Shown here: one piece after another, positions 45,291 to 56,175 of the stretch
How positions within the stretch are numbered: the stretch's first letter is position 1
Layout: each line of letters opens with the position of its first letter
From: CAVXHQ01 sp963789535
Lineage (GTDB): Bacteria; Pseudomonadota; Alphaproteobacteria; Rhodobacterales; Rhodobacteraceae
Length of the DNA stretch: 64,000 nt
Direction of reading: 5' to 3'
NCBI GenBank assembly: GCA_963789535.1
Contig: CAWBKU010000005.1
Coordinates: 558,001 to 622,000, forward strand
Translations under genes and position numbers: made by a program
Notes under the pieces: generated by a model
The model's database searches: none
The model's input: only the letters and a program-made list of their open reading frames with translations
What the model was told of the DNA's origin: nothing

Positions 45291-46429
45291 CACCGCAACA
45301 GGGCGCGCGCCTGATCCGGTGACAGCGCCTCGGGTCGCTCGCACGTCGTCGAGACGTCGATATACCGCCGCTCTGCCCCCGCCCGCAGAATCGAGGTCAT
45401 CACGTCGACCGTATGCACCGCCACGTCGATGTTGCACCGATGCGCGCGCCCCTCGTCGATGGCCGTCACCATGTCGGCCAGCCCCGCGCCGCGATAGTTC
45501 GCGCGCCGGCCGCTCGCGGCGTTCCTGTCGTCCTGATTGTCGACGCCGAACGGATGGTCGCGACCGGGCAATGCCTCCGCCTCGCCGCCCTCGTCGGTCG
45601 CCATGACCGGGCCGCCGAAGAAGTTCGGGTCGGGCACGTAGAGCGAGCCCCTGGTGCCGTAGAGGTCCATTTCGTGATGCCGGTGTTTCCAAACGTCCCA
45701 GCTCTTGCTCAGGGTGATCGTGGCGCCGTTGTGGAACTCGAGCAGGGCGTGGATGTTCGTGGGCGTGTTCACCGGGATCACTTCGCCGGTGCGGACGCCA
45801 TTGGCGATGGTGCGTGTGTCGAAACTGGTGCTGGCCAGCGCCGCCACCGTCTTTACCGGGCCGATGAGCTGCACCAGGTTCGTGAGGTAATAGGGGCCCA
45901 TGTCGAGGACCGGCCCTGCGCCCGGCTGATAGAAGAAATCGGGGTTCGGATGCCACCCCTCCATGCCGTGGCCCATGAAATGGCAGGTGCCCGCGACGAT
46001 CCGGCCCACCGTGCCTTCGTCGATGGCCGCGCGGGCAAGCTGGTGCGCGCCGCCGAGGAAGGTGTCCGGGGCGGACCCGACGCGCAGGTTCTTCTTCTCC
46101 GCGAGGTCGCGCAGCATCTCGCCCTCCTCGAGGGTCAGGACCAGCGGCTTTTCCGAATAGGCGTGCTTGCCGGCCTCGAGGATCCGGCGCGTCACCTCGA
46201 AATGCACGGCGGGGATCGTCAGGTTGACGATGACGTCGATGTCGGCGGCGGCGAGCATCTGGTCGACGCTCAGGGCGCGCACGCCGTATTCGCCGGCGCG
46301 CCGCTCTGCCGCGCCGGCGTCGATATCCGCCACCGCCCGCATGTCGAGCGTGCGGAACAGCGGTGCCAGGTCGAGGTAGGTGGTCGAGATATTGCCGCAT
46401 CCGATGATGCCGACGCCGAGCTGTGTCAT
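45290..46429 (-). CDS. Gfo/Idh/MocA family oxidoreductase
   Basis: The 379-aa NAD(P)-dependent sugar dehydrogenase has the Rossmann motif GVGIIGCGNISTTYLDLAP at the N-terminus and the EKPLVLTLEEGEML signature (Glu-Lys-Pro) near residue 97. It is the last gene of the minus-strand mannoside operon, 11 bp past the isomerase-like gene. It probably oxidises a sugar or sugar derivative made in the pathway; the exact substrate is unknown. I chose the start at 46429. Confidence 0.9.
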   Translation of the reverse strand: MTQLGVGIIGCGNISTTYLDLAPLFRTLDMRAVADIDAGAAERRAGEYGVRALSVDQMLAAADIDVIVNLTIPAVHFEVTRRILEAGKHAYSEKPLVLTLEEGEMLRDLAEKKNLRVGSAPDTFLGGAHQLARAAIDEGTVGRIVAGTCHFMGHGMEGWHPNPDFFYQPGAGPVLDMGPYYLTNLVQLIGPVKTVAALASTSFDTRTIANGVRTGEVIPVNTPTNIHALLEFHNGATITLSKSWDVWKHRHHEMDLYGTRGSLYVPDPNFFGGPVMATDEGGEAEALPGRDHPFGVDNQDDRNAASGRRANYRGAGLADMVTAIDEGRAHRCNIDVAVHTVDVMTSILRAGAERRYIDVSTTCERPEALSPDQARALLR

Positions 46430-46440
46430 GGGTGTGTTCC

Positions 46441-47187
46441 TCAGAAGGTCTGGATCGTGGCGAGCGAGCGTGCGGCAAAGCGCGCATCGTCGCTGGGGTT
46501 GTCGTGTTCGGCCACGAAGTGCGTGCATCCGGCGGCGCGCAGGGCGGGAACGATGGCGGCCCAGTCCTGCGTTCCATGGCCCGCGTCCGCCCAGCCGTCC
46601 TCGTCCAGCGCCTCGCCCGCCGGGGCCACGTCCTTGACGTGGGCGGCGGTGATGCGGCCTGCGTATTTGCGGATCGTCGTCACCGGATCGAGGCCCGCGC
46701 GGACGACCCAGCCGAGGTCGAGTTCGAGGGCTAGGTCGTCCGAGGCCGCGAGGATCAGGTCCATCGGATGATCCTCGCCGCCCAGATCCGCGAATTCGAA
46801 ATCATGGTTGTGCCAGCCGACGGTCAGGCCCGCGTCGCGCAGGGGTTTCGTCCTTTCCGCGAAGGCCTTGCCGAAGGTCGCCCAGCCCGTCGCGTCGGTC
46901 GGGCGGTTCTCGGCGGGCAGATAGGGGCCGATCGCCTTGGTGATGCCGAGCATCCGGCAGATGTCGATGGCACGCGCGGGCGCGTCCATCATCAGGTCGA
47001 GGCCGATGTGCGAGGACGGCATCGACAGGCCGTTGTCGAGCAGACCGGCACGCAGGGGATCGAGGTGGGCGAAGAGGCCGCCATAGCCCTCGACGGCGGT
47101 ATAGCCCGTGTCGGCGAGCATCTTCAGCGTCTCGGCGAGCGGACCGGCGTTGCGCGAGCAATAGAGTTGGTAGGCGATGGTGGTCAT
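46441..47187 (-). CDS. Xylose-isomerase-like TIM-barrel sugar isomerase/epimerase
   Basis: The 248-aa protein belongs to the AP endonuclease 2/sugar isomerase superfamily: MLADTGYTAVEGYGGLF, VGWHNHDFEFADL (metal-binding Glu/His region), ALELDLGWVVRAGLDP and ITAAHVKDVAP. Members isomerise or epimerise keto sugars. It lies between the beta-mannosidase and the Gfo/Idh gene and likely works on the released sugar or its keto form (inference). Confidence 0.87.
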   Translation of the reverse strand: MTTIAYQLYCSRNAGPLAETLKMLADTGYTAVEGYGGLFAHLDPLRAGLLDNGLSMPSSHIGLDLMMDAPARAIDICRMLGITKAIGPYLPAENRPTDATGWATFGKAFAERTKPLRDAGLTVGWHNHDFEFADLGGEDHPMDLILAASDDLALELDLGWVVRAGLDPVTTIRKYAGRITAAHVKDVAPAGEALDEDGWADAGHGTQDWAAIVPALRAAGCTHFVAEHDNPSDDARFAARSLATIQTF

Positions 47188-47203
47188 GGCGGGCCCTTTC
47201 GGA

Positions 47204-49591
47204 TCAGTGCGTGGCGCCGTGCAGATGGCGCAGGGTAAAGGTCGGCGAGGCGCCCGCCGTCGCGGGGGTGAAGGTCAGGCGCGCGGTGTGGCCGGGGCCG
47301 AGGTGGACGGCGTTGTCGGACCAGCGGCCCGGTACGCTCGCCTCTGCGGTGACGAAGAACGCCATCGCCTGTGCGGTGACGGCGAGGGTGAAGGCGCCGC
47401 CCGCCTCGGTCACGTCATGGGCGAGGGAGGGATCGGGCAGGGCGTAGGTCTTCCAAGGGCGAGGGGCAAAGATGTCGCCGCCCTTCGTGGTCTCGCCATT
47501 CGCGGTGGCGGTCCAGCCGAAGGTGAGGACACCGTCGCCCAGATCGGCGGGGTCGATGGTCAGCAGGGTCGCGGCCTCGCCGGTGACGGTGGCGCGGCCC
47601 GTGCCGATCTCGGTCGCGGTGCCGTCGAGCGCGCAGGCATAGGCGGTGACGGTCATCTCGGCGGGATTGCGCGTATCGTTGACCGCGTTCAGCACGATCC
47701 GCCCGTCCCGCATCGTCGCCAGCACCGTCGCGGGCGCAAAGAAATGTCGCGCCAGATGGTGCAGCACCTTCCAGCCGCCGCCATGGTCGAGCGAGGCCCA
47801 GGAACAGACCGGCCAGGTGTCGTTCAATTGCCAGTAGAGCGCACCCATGCAATGCGGCCGCAGCCCGCGCCAATGCGCCACGGCGGTCTTGATCGCCTCG
47901 GCCTGCTGGACCTGGCTCAGCCAGACGAAATCCTCGAAGCTGTGCGGCCAGCGGTAATAGCGGAACATGGTTTCCGCGATCCGGGCGTTGCCGCCGTCGT
48001 TCTTCTGATGGCTCTCCAGAACCGGCGCGGCGATGTTCCAGTCGGCGGGGTCGGCGAATTTGGCAATCACCTCCATCGACGGATAACTCTGGAACCCGAA
48101 CTCGGAACAGAACCGGGGCGCCACGTCGCGGTAGTGGTCGAAGTCGCGGCCTTCGTGCCAGACCGACCAGAAGTGCATGTCGCCCGAGCCGTCGTCGTGC
48201 CAGGCATCGCCGAATTTCAGCGGGCCGGGCGAGGGCGAGGACGGCCACCAGATCGCGGTCGGGTCGGTCTCGCGCAGGGCGTCCTCGATGGTGCGGTTCA
48301 GGCGGTCGTACATAACGAGGTAGGTGTCGCGGTTGTCCCGCGTCTCGGGATACCAGCCGAGTGCGCCGATCAGCTCGTTGTCGCCGCACCAGAGCGCGAT
48401 ACTCGCGTGATGGTGCATCCGCGCGACGTTTTCGCGGACCTCCTCGCGGACGTTGTCGAGGTAGGCCGCATCGGCGGGATAGATGTTGCAGGCGAACATG
48501 AAGTCCTGCCAGACCATCAGTCCCATTTCGTCGCAGAGGTCGTAGAACCACGTCGGCTCATAGCGCCCGCCGCCCCAGATGCGGATCATGTTCATGTTGG
48601 CGTCGATGGCCGATTGCAGCAGGTCGCGGGTCTTGCGCGGGTGATCCGCCCGGGCAGCGCGTCGGCGGGGATCCAGTTGGCGCCGCGCATGAAGGTGGGG
48701 TGGCCGTTGACGTGCAGTGCGAACCCCATGCCCGCGGCGTCGTGCCCGTTCACCAGATCGACGCGGCGCAGGCCGATGCGTCGGGTTTCGGTGGCCGCGC
48801 CGCAGGTGACGGTCAGGTCGTGCAGGGTCTGCGGCCCGTCGCCCGCGGGATACCACAGCGCCGGATTGTCGATGTCGAAGGTGGCCGTCACGGCGCCGCC
48901 CTCGACCTCGCCGCTCGCGGTCTGCCCGGCAAAGGTGACGGCGATGGCCTGACCCTCGGCGTGGGTGAGATGGGCGGTGACGGTAAGGGTAACGGTCTTG
49001 TCGTCATGTTCCTGCGCGATCGCCAGCCGGTCGATCCGGGGGGCGCTGCGTGGGGCGAGATGAATGTCGCCCAGCACGCCGAAAGGGGCCAGCGCGATGT
49101 TCCAGTCCCAGCCGAAATCGCAGGCGGGCTTGCGGATCAGGTTGCCGTTCGGGATCGGGCAGTTCTTCGACTGCGGGACGTGAAAGGGCTGCGCGTCCTG
49201 CATCGCCTGCGTCGCCTTCGTGACGGCGGGAAAATGGATCGCGATCTCGTTCTCGCCGACCTGCGCGGCTGTGCCCGCGTTCGGCCCGCCAGGTGCGGAA
49301 GGCGTTGTCGGCGCGCAGGATCTCGTGGCCGTTCAGGCGCACGGTCGCGAGTGTGTCGAGGCCGTCGACCACCAGAGTCCACGTCCGTGTCGTCCAGCAT
49401 CACACTGCGCGTCAGCGTCCAGTCGCGGTCGCAGATCCAGCGCAGATCGTATTCGTTGCGGCCGAAATAGGGGTCGGGGATGAGGCCCACGCGATGCAGC
49501 GCGGTGATCGCATCGCCCGGCAGGTCCATGTCGCAGGAATAGCCGCCGGTCTCGTCGGTCAGACGCCAGCGGCCCGTCACGTCGGTCTGGG

Positions 49592-49595
<4 letters not shown>
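47204..49595 (-). pseudogene. Beta-mannosidase (GH2 family), broken by three frameshifts
   Basis: Corrected, this is about 796 aa. The N-terminal jelly-roll (GYSCDMDLPGDAITAL, PYFGRNEYDLRWICDRDW), the middle (NGNLIRKPACDFGWDWNIAL; HPTFMRGANWIPADALPGRIT) and the catalytic barrel (NMIRIWGGGRYEP, IALWCGDNE with the acid/base Glu, FCSEFGFQSYP with the nucleophile Glu) are all recognisable but lie in different minus frames. Shifts fall near 49365-49378, 49275-49290 and 48640-48648. Catalytic residues are intact, so sequencing indels are possible; three in one gene also allows real decay. It overlaps the upstream ATPase gene (ATGA). Confidence 0.82.
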
Positions 49596-50680
<1,085 letters not shown>

Positions 50681-50725
50681 GTCAGGCTCCGGGCAGGGCG
50701 ATTGTGGATGTGTCGGCGCGATACT

Positions 50726-50807
50726 GCACCCCCGGCGGCGTGCAGTCTCGCGCCGCGTTCGCGGGGATTGGCACCCCCGGCGCCGTGCAGATGCCCGGCG
50801 CGTTCGC
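50726..50807. repeat. 37-bp imperfect direct repeat upstream of the ABC ATPase gene
   Basis: Copies at 50726-50762 and 50771-50807 match at 31 of 37 positions and both begin GCACCCCCGGCG and end GCGTTCGC. They lie in the 178-bp gap between the permease and ATPase genes. No coding role is likely. Confidence 0.6.
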
Positions 50808-50858
50808 CATTTGAAACGCGCCACCGGCGCCTTTCATTTCGCTGCGCGAAAACATGGC

Positions 50859-51902
50859 TCACCCCTTCACCGCCCCGGCGGCGATGCCGCGGACAAAGAG
50901 TTTGCCAGAGGCAAAGTAGACGGCGAGGGGAACGAGGCCGGTCAGAAGCGTCGCGGCCATGTTGACGTTGTATTCCTTCACCCCCTGCACGGAGTTGACG
51001 ATGTTGTTGAGCTGCACCGTCATCGGATAGCTGTCGGCGCGGGTGAACACGACGCCGAACAGGAAATCGTTCCAGATGCCCGTGACCTGAAGGATGATCG
51101 CCACGACGAGGATCGGCAGCGACATCGGCAGCATGATCCGGAACAGGATGCCCCAGAACCCGGCACCGTCGACGCGCGCCGCCTTGAACAATTCGTCCGG
51201 GATCGAGGCGAAGTAGTTGCGGAAGAGCAGCGTCAGGATCGGCATGCCGAAGATCGAATGTACGATCACGAGACCGGAGAGCGAGCCGAAGAGCTGCACC
51301 CGGCCCGTGCCGGTGCAGTCCGACAGCGGCCCGAGGGTCCAGCACACGCCCTGCCGGATCCAGGTCAGCGGCGTCAGGTCCGACAGGAACTGCCCGCTTT
51401 CGCGGAGCATGATGACGATGGGATAGAGCATCACCTGATAGGGGATGAACGCGCCTAGGATCAGGATCGCAAAGAACGTCTCGGAGCCACGGAACTTCCA
51501 TTTCGAGAGGGCATAGCCCGACACCAGCGCGATCGAGATCGAGAGCAGGACCGAGGGGATCAGGATCGACACCGAGTTCCAGAACCCTCGGCTCAGGCCG
51601 TCGCAGTTGACGCCGGTGCAGGCCTCTTGCCACGCCTTGACCCAGGGCGCGGTGGTAATCTCGAGCGGCGGGGCGAACACGTTGCCCATGCGGATTTCGG
51701 GCATCCCCTTGAGCGAGGTGACGACCATCACGTAGAGCGGCAGCAGGTAATAGAGCGCCACGACGATCAGCGTGCCGTAGATGATGATGTTGGCGCGGCT
51801 GAACGCGCGGCGGGGCCGGGCGCCGCGCGGGCCCGTCATCGCGCCGGGGCGTGCGACCGGATCCGTCGCGGCGATGGCGGCGAGTTCCGACGGATTACCC
51901 AC
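50859..51902 (-). CDS. Sugar ABC transporter permease (MalG-like)
   Basis: The 347-aa CUT1 permease has six membrane helices and the EAA loop DELFKAARVDGAGFWGILFRIMLPMSLP. A long first periplasmic loop with cysteines (CTGVNCDG) is like glucose/mannose permeases of the GtsC type. It overlaps the preceding permease gene by 8 bases. Confidence 0.92.
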   Translation of the reverse strand: MGNPSELAAIAATDPVARPGAMTGPRGARPRRAFSRANIIIYGTLIVVALYYLLPLYVMVVTSLKGMPEIRMGNVFAPPLEITTAPWVKAWQEACTGVNCDGLSRGFWNSVSILIPSVLLSISIALVSGYALSKWKFRGSETFFAILILGAFIPYQVMLYPIVIMLRESGQFLSDLTPLTWIRQGVCWTLGPLSDCTGTGRVQLFGSLSGLVIVHSIFGMPILTLLFRNYFASIPDELFKAARVDGAGFWGILFRIMLPMSLPILVVAIILQVTGIWNDFLFGVVFTRADSYPMTVQLNNIVNSVQGVKEYNVNMAATLLTGLVPLAVYFASGKLFVRGIAAGAVKG

Positions 51903-52809
51903 GCTTGCGTCCTCCGAATTCGAGATAGGCCCAGGGGATCAGGATGATCGCCACGGTGAGCAGCATCATCGACGAGGCGGCGAACCCCTGCCCGAGGTTC
52001 TGGCCGCCGAACATCGAGGTCATCACATACATCGCGGGCACCTGGCTGCTGATGCCGGGCCCGCCCGCGGTTTGCGCGACGACGAGGTCGTAGAGCTTGA
52101 TGATGCCCGACCCGATCAGGACCAGCGTGGTCACGAACACGGGCCGCATCATCGGGATGACGATCCGCAGATAGGTCTTGACGGTGCCGATGCCGTCGAC
52201 GCGCGCCGCCTTCCAGATATCCTCGTCGATGCCGCGCAGACCGGCCAGCATGATGCACATGATGAGGCCGGTGCCCTGCCAGAACCCTGCGATCAGCAGG
52301 CCGAACATGACGATATCGGGGTTGTTCAGCGGATCGAAGGCGAACGAGGTCCAGCCCATGTCGCGCACCACCTGCTGCACGCCGTAATTCGGGTTCAGGA
52401 TCCATTGCCAGACGAGGCCGGTGACGATGAACGACAGCGCGAAGGGAAAGAGGAAGATCGAGCGGAACGTGTTCTCGAACCGGATCTTGCGATCGAGCAA
52501 GGCAGCGAGGCAGAACCCGATGATGAGCGTCCCGACGATGGAGCCGATACCGAATATGGCAAGGTTCTCGATCGAGATCAGCCACTTGCGTGAGGTCCAC
52601 AGGCGCTCGTACTGTTCCAGTCCGACGAAGTTCAGGCGCGGCAGGAGCCCTGAATCGGTGAACGAATAGACGACCGTCCAGATCGTGCCGCCCATGAAGA
52701 CCACGAGCGCGGTCAGGATCATCGGCAGCGTCGCGATCTTGGCGGTGAGGTTGCGGAACAGGCGCGATGGTCGCTTGGCGCCGATGCCCGTGGCTTTCGT
52801 CGTGCTCAT
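51895..52809 (-). CDS. Sugar ABC transporter permease (MalF-like)
   Basis: The 304-aa CUT1 permease has six membrane helices and the EAA loop EDIWKAARVDGIGTVKTYLRIVIPMMRP. The start at 52809 (MSTTKATGIGAKRP) follows GAGAGGGGGGCGG. An open frame continues upstream only as a shadow of the binding-protein gene. A strong hairpin separates it from that gene. Confidence 0.92.
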   Translation of the reverse strand: MSTTKATGIGAKRPSRLFRNLTAKIATLPMILTALVVFMGGTIWTVVYSFTDSGLLPRLNFVGLEQYERLWTSRKWLISIENLAIFGIGSIVGTLIIGFCLAALLDRKIRFENTFRSIFLFPFALSFIVTGLVWQWILNPNYGVQQVVRDMGWTSFAFDPLNNPDIVMFGLLIAGFWQGTGLIMCIMLAGLRGIDEDIWKAARVDGIGTVKTYLRIVIPMMRPVFVTTLVLIGSGIIKLYDLVVAQTAGGPGISSQVPAMYVMTSMFGGQNLGQGFAASSMMLLTVAIILIPWAYLEFGGRKRG

Positions 52810-52850
52810 GTCCGCCCCCCTCTCTCCGTCCTCTCGGGGGACGGCAATGA

Positions 52851-52881
52851 GGCGGCGGGCCCCGCGAAAGGGCCCGCCGCC
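52851..52881 (-). terminator. 12-bp stem between binding-protein and permease genes
   Basis: GGCGGCGGGCCC (52851-52862) and GGGCCCGCCGCC (52870-52881) are a perfect 12-bp inverted repeat with a 7-base loop, 15 bp after the binding-protein stop. No T-run follows, so it looks like an attenuating or mRNA-protecting hairpin that keeps binding-protein levels above those of the permeases. Confidence 0.65.
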
Positions 52882-52895
52882 GGTGTCGTGTCCGA

Positions 52896-54140
52896 TCAGT
52901 CGGCGTCGGCGATGATGTCGGCGTAGCGCTGCTGCACGTCGGCCGCCTCCATCGAGGGCGTGTTCCAGAACTCGGTCATCAGGTCGTTGAGCTGCGTCAC
53001 CGTGTCCGGCGAGAGCAGTTGCGTGCCCGACGGAACCAGCGCGCCGGCCGCGAGCAGGTCGAGACCCTTCTGGGTGCACTCGTTCACGCTCGTGAGGTCG
53101 ACGTCGCCGCGGACCGGCAGAGAGCCCTTGGCCGAGTTGAACGAGACCTGAACGGCGGGCGAGAGCAGGAGCGCTGCCAGTTCTCGCTGCGCGGCCTCGA
53201 TCTCGGGGTCGCCGGTGACGGGAAAGAAGAATGCGTCGCCGCCGGTGTCGAGCAGTGCGACCTCGCCCAGGCCCGGCAGGCAGGAATAGTCGGTGCCCGC
53301 CACTTCGCCGGCCAGCGCGAATTCGCCCTGTGCCCAGTCGCCCATGATCTGCGCGCCTGCCGTGTCGGCGATGACCGCCGCCGTCGCCTGGTTCCAGTCC
53401 TGGACGTCGAGTCCGTCGGCCAGGGACCGCGCTTCGCCGAATGCCTCGAAGACGCGGGTGTACTCCGGGCCCATGACGACCTCGGCATTCTTGTCCTGGT
53501 TCACGGCGAGCCATGCCTCCTGCCCGGCAAGGGCCAGCGACATGACGCCGAAGGCGCCGTTCTGCTGCCAGGACTGGCCCCCCATGGCGAGGGGGACGAT
53601 GCCGGCCTCGCGCAGCGCGGGCGCCGAGGCCATGAACTCTTCCCAGTTGGTCGGCACGTCGAGGCCCGCATTCTCGTATGCCGCATTCGACAGCCACATC
53701 CACTGCCATGAATGGATGTTCACCGGCACGCAGAACACGCGGCCATCGTAGGTGCAGCTGTCGAGGAGCGAGGACGGGTTGATGATGTCGCCCCAGCCCT
53801 CGGCCTCGGCGACGTCGGTGATGTCGAGGATCAGACCGGCTTCGACCAGTTCCTCGGCCTGACGGCCATGGTTGAACTGGAACGCGGCGGGCGGATCGCC
53901 CCCGAGGATGCGGCTGACCATGATCGGACGGGCGGTATCGCCGCCACCCGCGATCGCACCGTCGAGCCAGGTGTTGCCCGTCGCGTTCCAGGCGTCGGCG
54001 AACTGGGACACCGCAGCGGCCTCGCCGCCGGACGTCCACCAGTGCATCACCTCGAGTTCGACGGCATTGGCGGCAGTTGCCGCGACGATGGCTCCCACCG
54101 CCATGGCCGGCGCCGCAAGCAGCTTTTTGGTCAGCTTCAC
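52896..54140 (-). CDS. Sugar ABC transporter substrate-binding protein
   Basis: The 414-aa CUT1 binding protein has a Sec signal (MKLTKKLLAAPAMAVGAIVAATAANA) and the body pattern VELEVMHWWTSGGEAAAVSQF, FQFNHGRQAEELVEAGLI, TNWEEFMASAPALREAGIVPLAMGG. This is close to the glucose/mannose-type (GtsA) proteins. It is the first gene of the operon and lies directly downstream of two LacI-type operators. A mannoside or mannose ligand is inferred from the beta-mannosidase in the same operon. Confidence 0.9.
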   Translation of the reverse strand: MKLTKKLLAAPAMAVGAIVAATAANAVELEVMHWWTSGGEAAAVSQFADAWNATGNTWLDGAIAGGGDTARPIMVSRILGGDPPAAFQFNHGRQAEELVEAGLILDITDVAEAEGWGDIINPSSLLDSCTYDGRVFCVPVNIHSWQWMWLSNAAYENAGLDVPTNWEEFMASAPALREAGIVPLAMGGQSWQQNGAFGVMSLALAGQEAWLAVNQDKNAEVVMGPEYTRVFEAFGEARSLADGLDVQDWNQATAAVIADTAGAQIMGDWAQGEFALAGEVAGTDYSCLPGLGEVALLDTGGDAFFFPVTGDPEIEAAQRELAALLLSPAVQVSFNSAKGSLPVRGDVDLTSVNECTQKGLDLLAAGALVPSGTQLLSPDTVTQLNDLMTEFWNTPSMEAADVQQRYADIIADAD

Positions 54141-54157
54141 GATTCTGTCCTCCCTGG

Positions 54158-54195
54158 TTCTAAATCGTTACAGAAAATTCTATATCGTTTTAGAA
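54158..54195. promoter_or_regulatory. Tandem LacI-type operators in the divergent promoter
   Basis: Two 18-bp palindromes with a central CG lie at 54158-54175 (TTCTAAATCGTTACAGAA) and 54178-54195 (TTCTATATCGTTTTAGAA). Their centres are 20 bp apart, about two helical turns, so two dimers would bind on one face. They sit between the sugar operon and the LacI gene, which is the expected place for autoregulation. Confidence 0.7.
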
Positions 54196-54273
54196 AGTGC
54201 TGGCAAGTCATTAAATTTTGTCGCTATGCTCGTTGGTGAAACAATCGTTCGGCCGTGTTTCTGCGGTGCGGCA

Positions 54274-55314
54274 ATGGAGAATCGGAACGTGGCCGAGAAT
54301 ATCGCCGCGGGGCGCGGCGGCAAGACGGCGCCACCGACGCTCAAGACGATCGCGGCCCTTGCGGGTCTGGCCGTGCCGACCGTCAGCCGGGCGCTGAGCG
54401 ATGCCCCCGACATCGGCGCCCGCACCAAGGAGAAGGTGCGCCGCATCGCGGCAGAGATCGGCTATGTCCCGAACCGCGCGGGCCTGCGGCTGCGAACCGG
54501 GCGGACCAACGTGATCGCGCTCGTGCTGCCGACCGACAACGACATTATGAACCACGCCGCCAAGATGATCTCCGCGATCGCGGGGGGGCTTCGGGGCACG
54601 CGCTTCAATCTCAACGTCACGCCGTTCTTTCCCGACGAGGACGCGCTGAAGCCGGTGCGCCATATCGTCGAGACCGGGGCGGCGGATGCGATGATCCTGA
54701 ACCGGATCCTGCCACAGGATCCGCGTGTCGCCTATCTGCTGGGGCGCGGATTTCCCTTCGTCACCCACGGTCGCACCGAGTGGACCGACCGGCACGCATG
54801 GTTCGACTTCGACAATACCGCCTATGGCCGCGAGGCGATGCGGGCGCTGGTGGTGCGGGGCCGGCGCAACGTCCTGATGATCGCGCCGCCGATGGCGCAG
54901 GCCTATGCGCAGCACATGACCCAAGGGGCGCTGGCCGAAACGCCGCCCGACGTGCGGCTGCGGTTTTCGGGCGACGTCACCTCCGAATCGCCACGCGACG
55001 TGATGCTCGACGGGATCGGCCGCCTCTTGCGGGCGGATCCGGGCATCGACGGGATTATCTGCGGCTCGCCCACGACGGTTATGGTCGCGGTTGCCGCGGC
55101 CGAGGGGCTGGGGCGCGTGGTGGGCCGGGACATCGACTTCGTCGGCAAGGAGACGGTCCCCTTCCTCGCGCACTATCGACCGCAGATCATCGCCTTTCCC
55201 GAGGACGTCGGCCGCGCCGGCGACTTCATGGCGCGCGCGGCGATGCAGGCCATCGCCGATCCTGGGGCGCCGCCGATGCAGGGCATGGAGGTGCCGACGG
55301 CGCCGGTCCCATAG
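54274..55314 (+). CDS. LacI-family regulator of the sugar operon
   Basis: The 346-aa protein has the LacI DNA-binding head PTLKTIAALAGLAVPTVSRALSDAPDIGARTKEKVRRIAAEIGYVPNRAG and a periplasmic-binding-like sensor domain from about residue 85. ATG at 54274 is used; ATG 54226 and GTG 54289 are possible. It is divergent from the binding-protein gene, and the operators between them give a direct mechanism for repression. Confidence 0.9.
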   Translation: MENRNVAENIAAGRGGKTAPPTLKTIAALAGLAVPTVSRALSDAPDIGARTKEKVRRIAAEIGYVPNRAGLRLRTGRTNVIALVLPTDNDIMNHAAKMISAIAGGLRGTRFNLNVTPFFPDEDALKPVRHIVETGAADAMILNRILPQDPRVAYLLGRGFPFVTHGRTEWTDRHAWFDFDNTAYGREAMRALVVRGRRNVLMIAPPMAQAYAQHMTQGALAETPPDVRLRFSGDVTSESPRDVMLDGIGRLLRADPGIDGIICGSPTTVMVAVAAAEGLGRVVGRDIDFVGKETVPFLAHYRPQIIAFPEDVGRAGDFMARAAMQAIADPGAPPMQGMEVPTAPVP

Positions 55315-55326
55315 CATGCCGGTCCT

Positions 55327-56175
55327 CTAGCGCCCCGGTATCGCCGCCCGCCGCTCGCCCTTGCCGGCCCAGGTGTCGATCGCCCCGATCGCCTCTTCCG
55401 CCGTTTCGACGAAGCGGAACAACTCCAGATCCGCCTCCGAGATCGTGCCCGCTTCGGCCAGCGCGTCCCAGTTGATGATCCTTTCCCAGAACGCCCGCCC
55501 GAAGAGGAGGAACGGCACCCGCGCCATGCGCCCGGTCTGGATCAGGGTCAGCGCCTCGAAGGTCTCGTCCAGGGTGCCGAAACCGCCCGGAAACACGCAG
55601 ACCGCGCGGGCGCGCATCAGGAAGTGCATCTTGCGGATCGCAAAGTAGTGAAAGTTGAAACAGAGTTCCGGCGTCACGTAGGGGTTCGGCGCCTGCTCGT
55701 GCGGCAGGACGATATTGAGGCCGATGGAGCGTCCCCCCGCCTCCATCGCGCCGCGGTTTCCCGCCTCCATGACGCCCGGTCCGCCGCCGGTGACGATCAC
55801 GTCGTCATGTCCGCCAGCCTGCATCGAGCGGGCGGTGATCATCGCCGCAAAGCGCCGCGCCTCTTCGTAGAAGACCGACAGGTCGGCAAGGGTCTGCGTC
55901 CGCGCCTCCGCCTTTTTGGCGGCCTCCGGGATGCGGGCGCCGCCGAACAGCACGATGGTCGAGGCGATGCCCTCTTCGTCGAGGGCCATCTGGGGCTTCA
56001 GCAGCTCGAGTTGCAGGCGCACCGGGCGCAGTTCCTCGCGACAGAGGAAATCGTGGTCGGCAAAGGCGAGCCGGTAGGTCGGCGACCGGGTCTGCGGGGT
56101 GTCGGGCACCTCCTGCGCGCTCTCGCGGTCCTCTTGACTGTCGCGAAACGGGTGGTGGCGGTTGTGGTCGTTCAT
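55327..56175 (-). CDS. LOG family protein (cytokinin riboside phosphoribohydrolase-like)
   Basis: The 282-aa protein has the LOG/Rossmann motifs VTGGGPGVMEAGNRGAMEAGG and VCFPGGFGTLDETFEALTLIQTGR, that is GGGxGxM and PGGxGTxxE. Enzymes of this type release nucleobases from nucleoside monophosphates. An N-terminal extension of about 85 residues is as in the longer bacterial forms often misnamed lysine decarboxylase. It is a single-gene unit. Confidence 0.88.
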   Translation of the reverse strand: MNDHNRHHPFRDSQEDRESAQEVPDTPQTRSPTYRLAFADHDFLCREELRPVRLQLELLKPQMALDEEGIASTIVLFGGARIPEAAKKAEARTQTLADLSVFYEEARRFAAMITARSMQAGGHDDVIVTGGGPGVMEAGNRGAMEAGGRSIGLNIVLPHEQAPNPYVTPELCFNFHYFAIRKMHFLMRARAVCVFPGGFGTLDETFEALTLIQTGRMARVPFLLFGRAFWERIINWDALAEAGTISEADLELFRFVETAEEAIGAIDTWAGKGERRAAIPGR

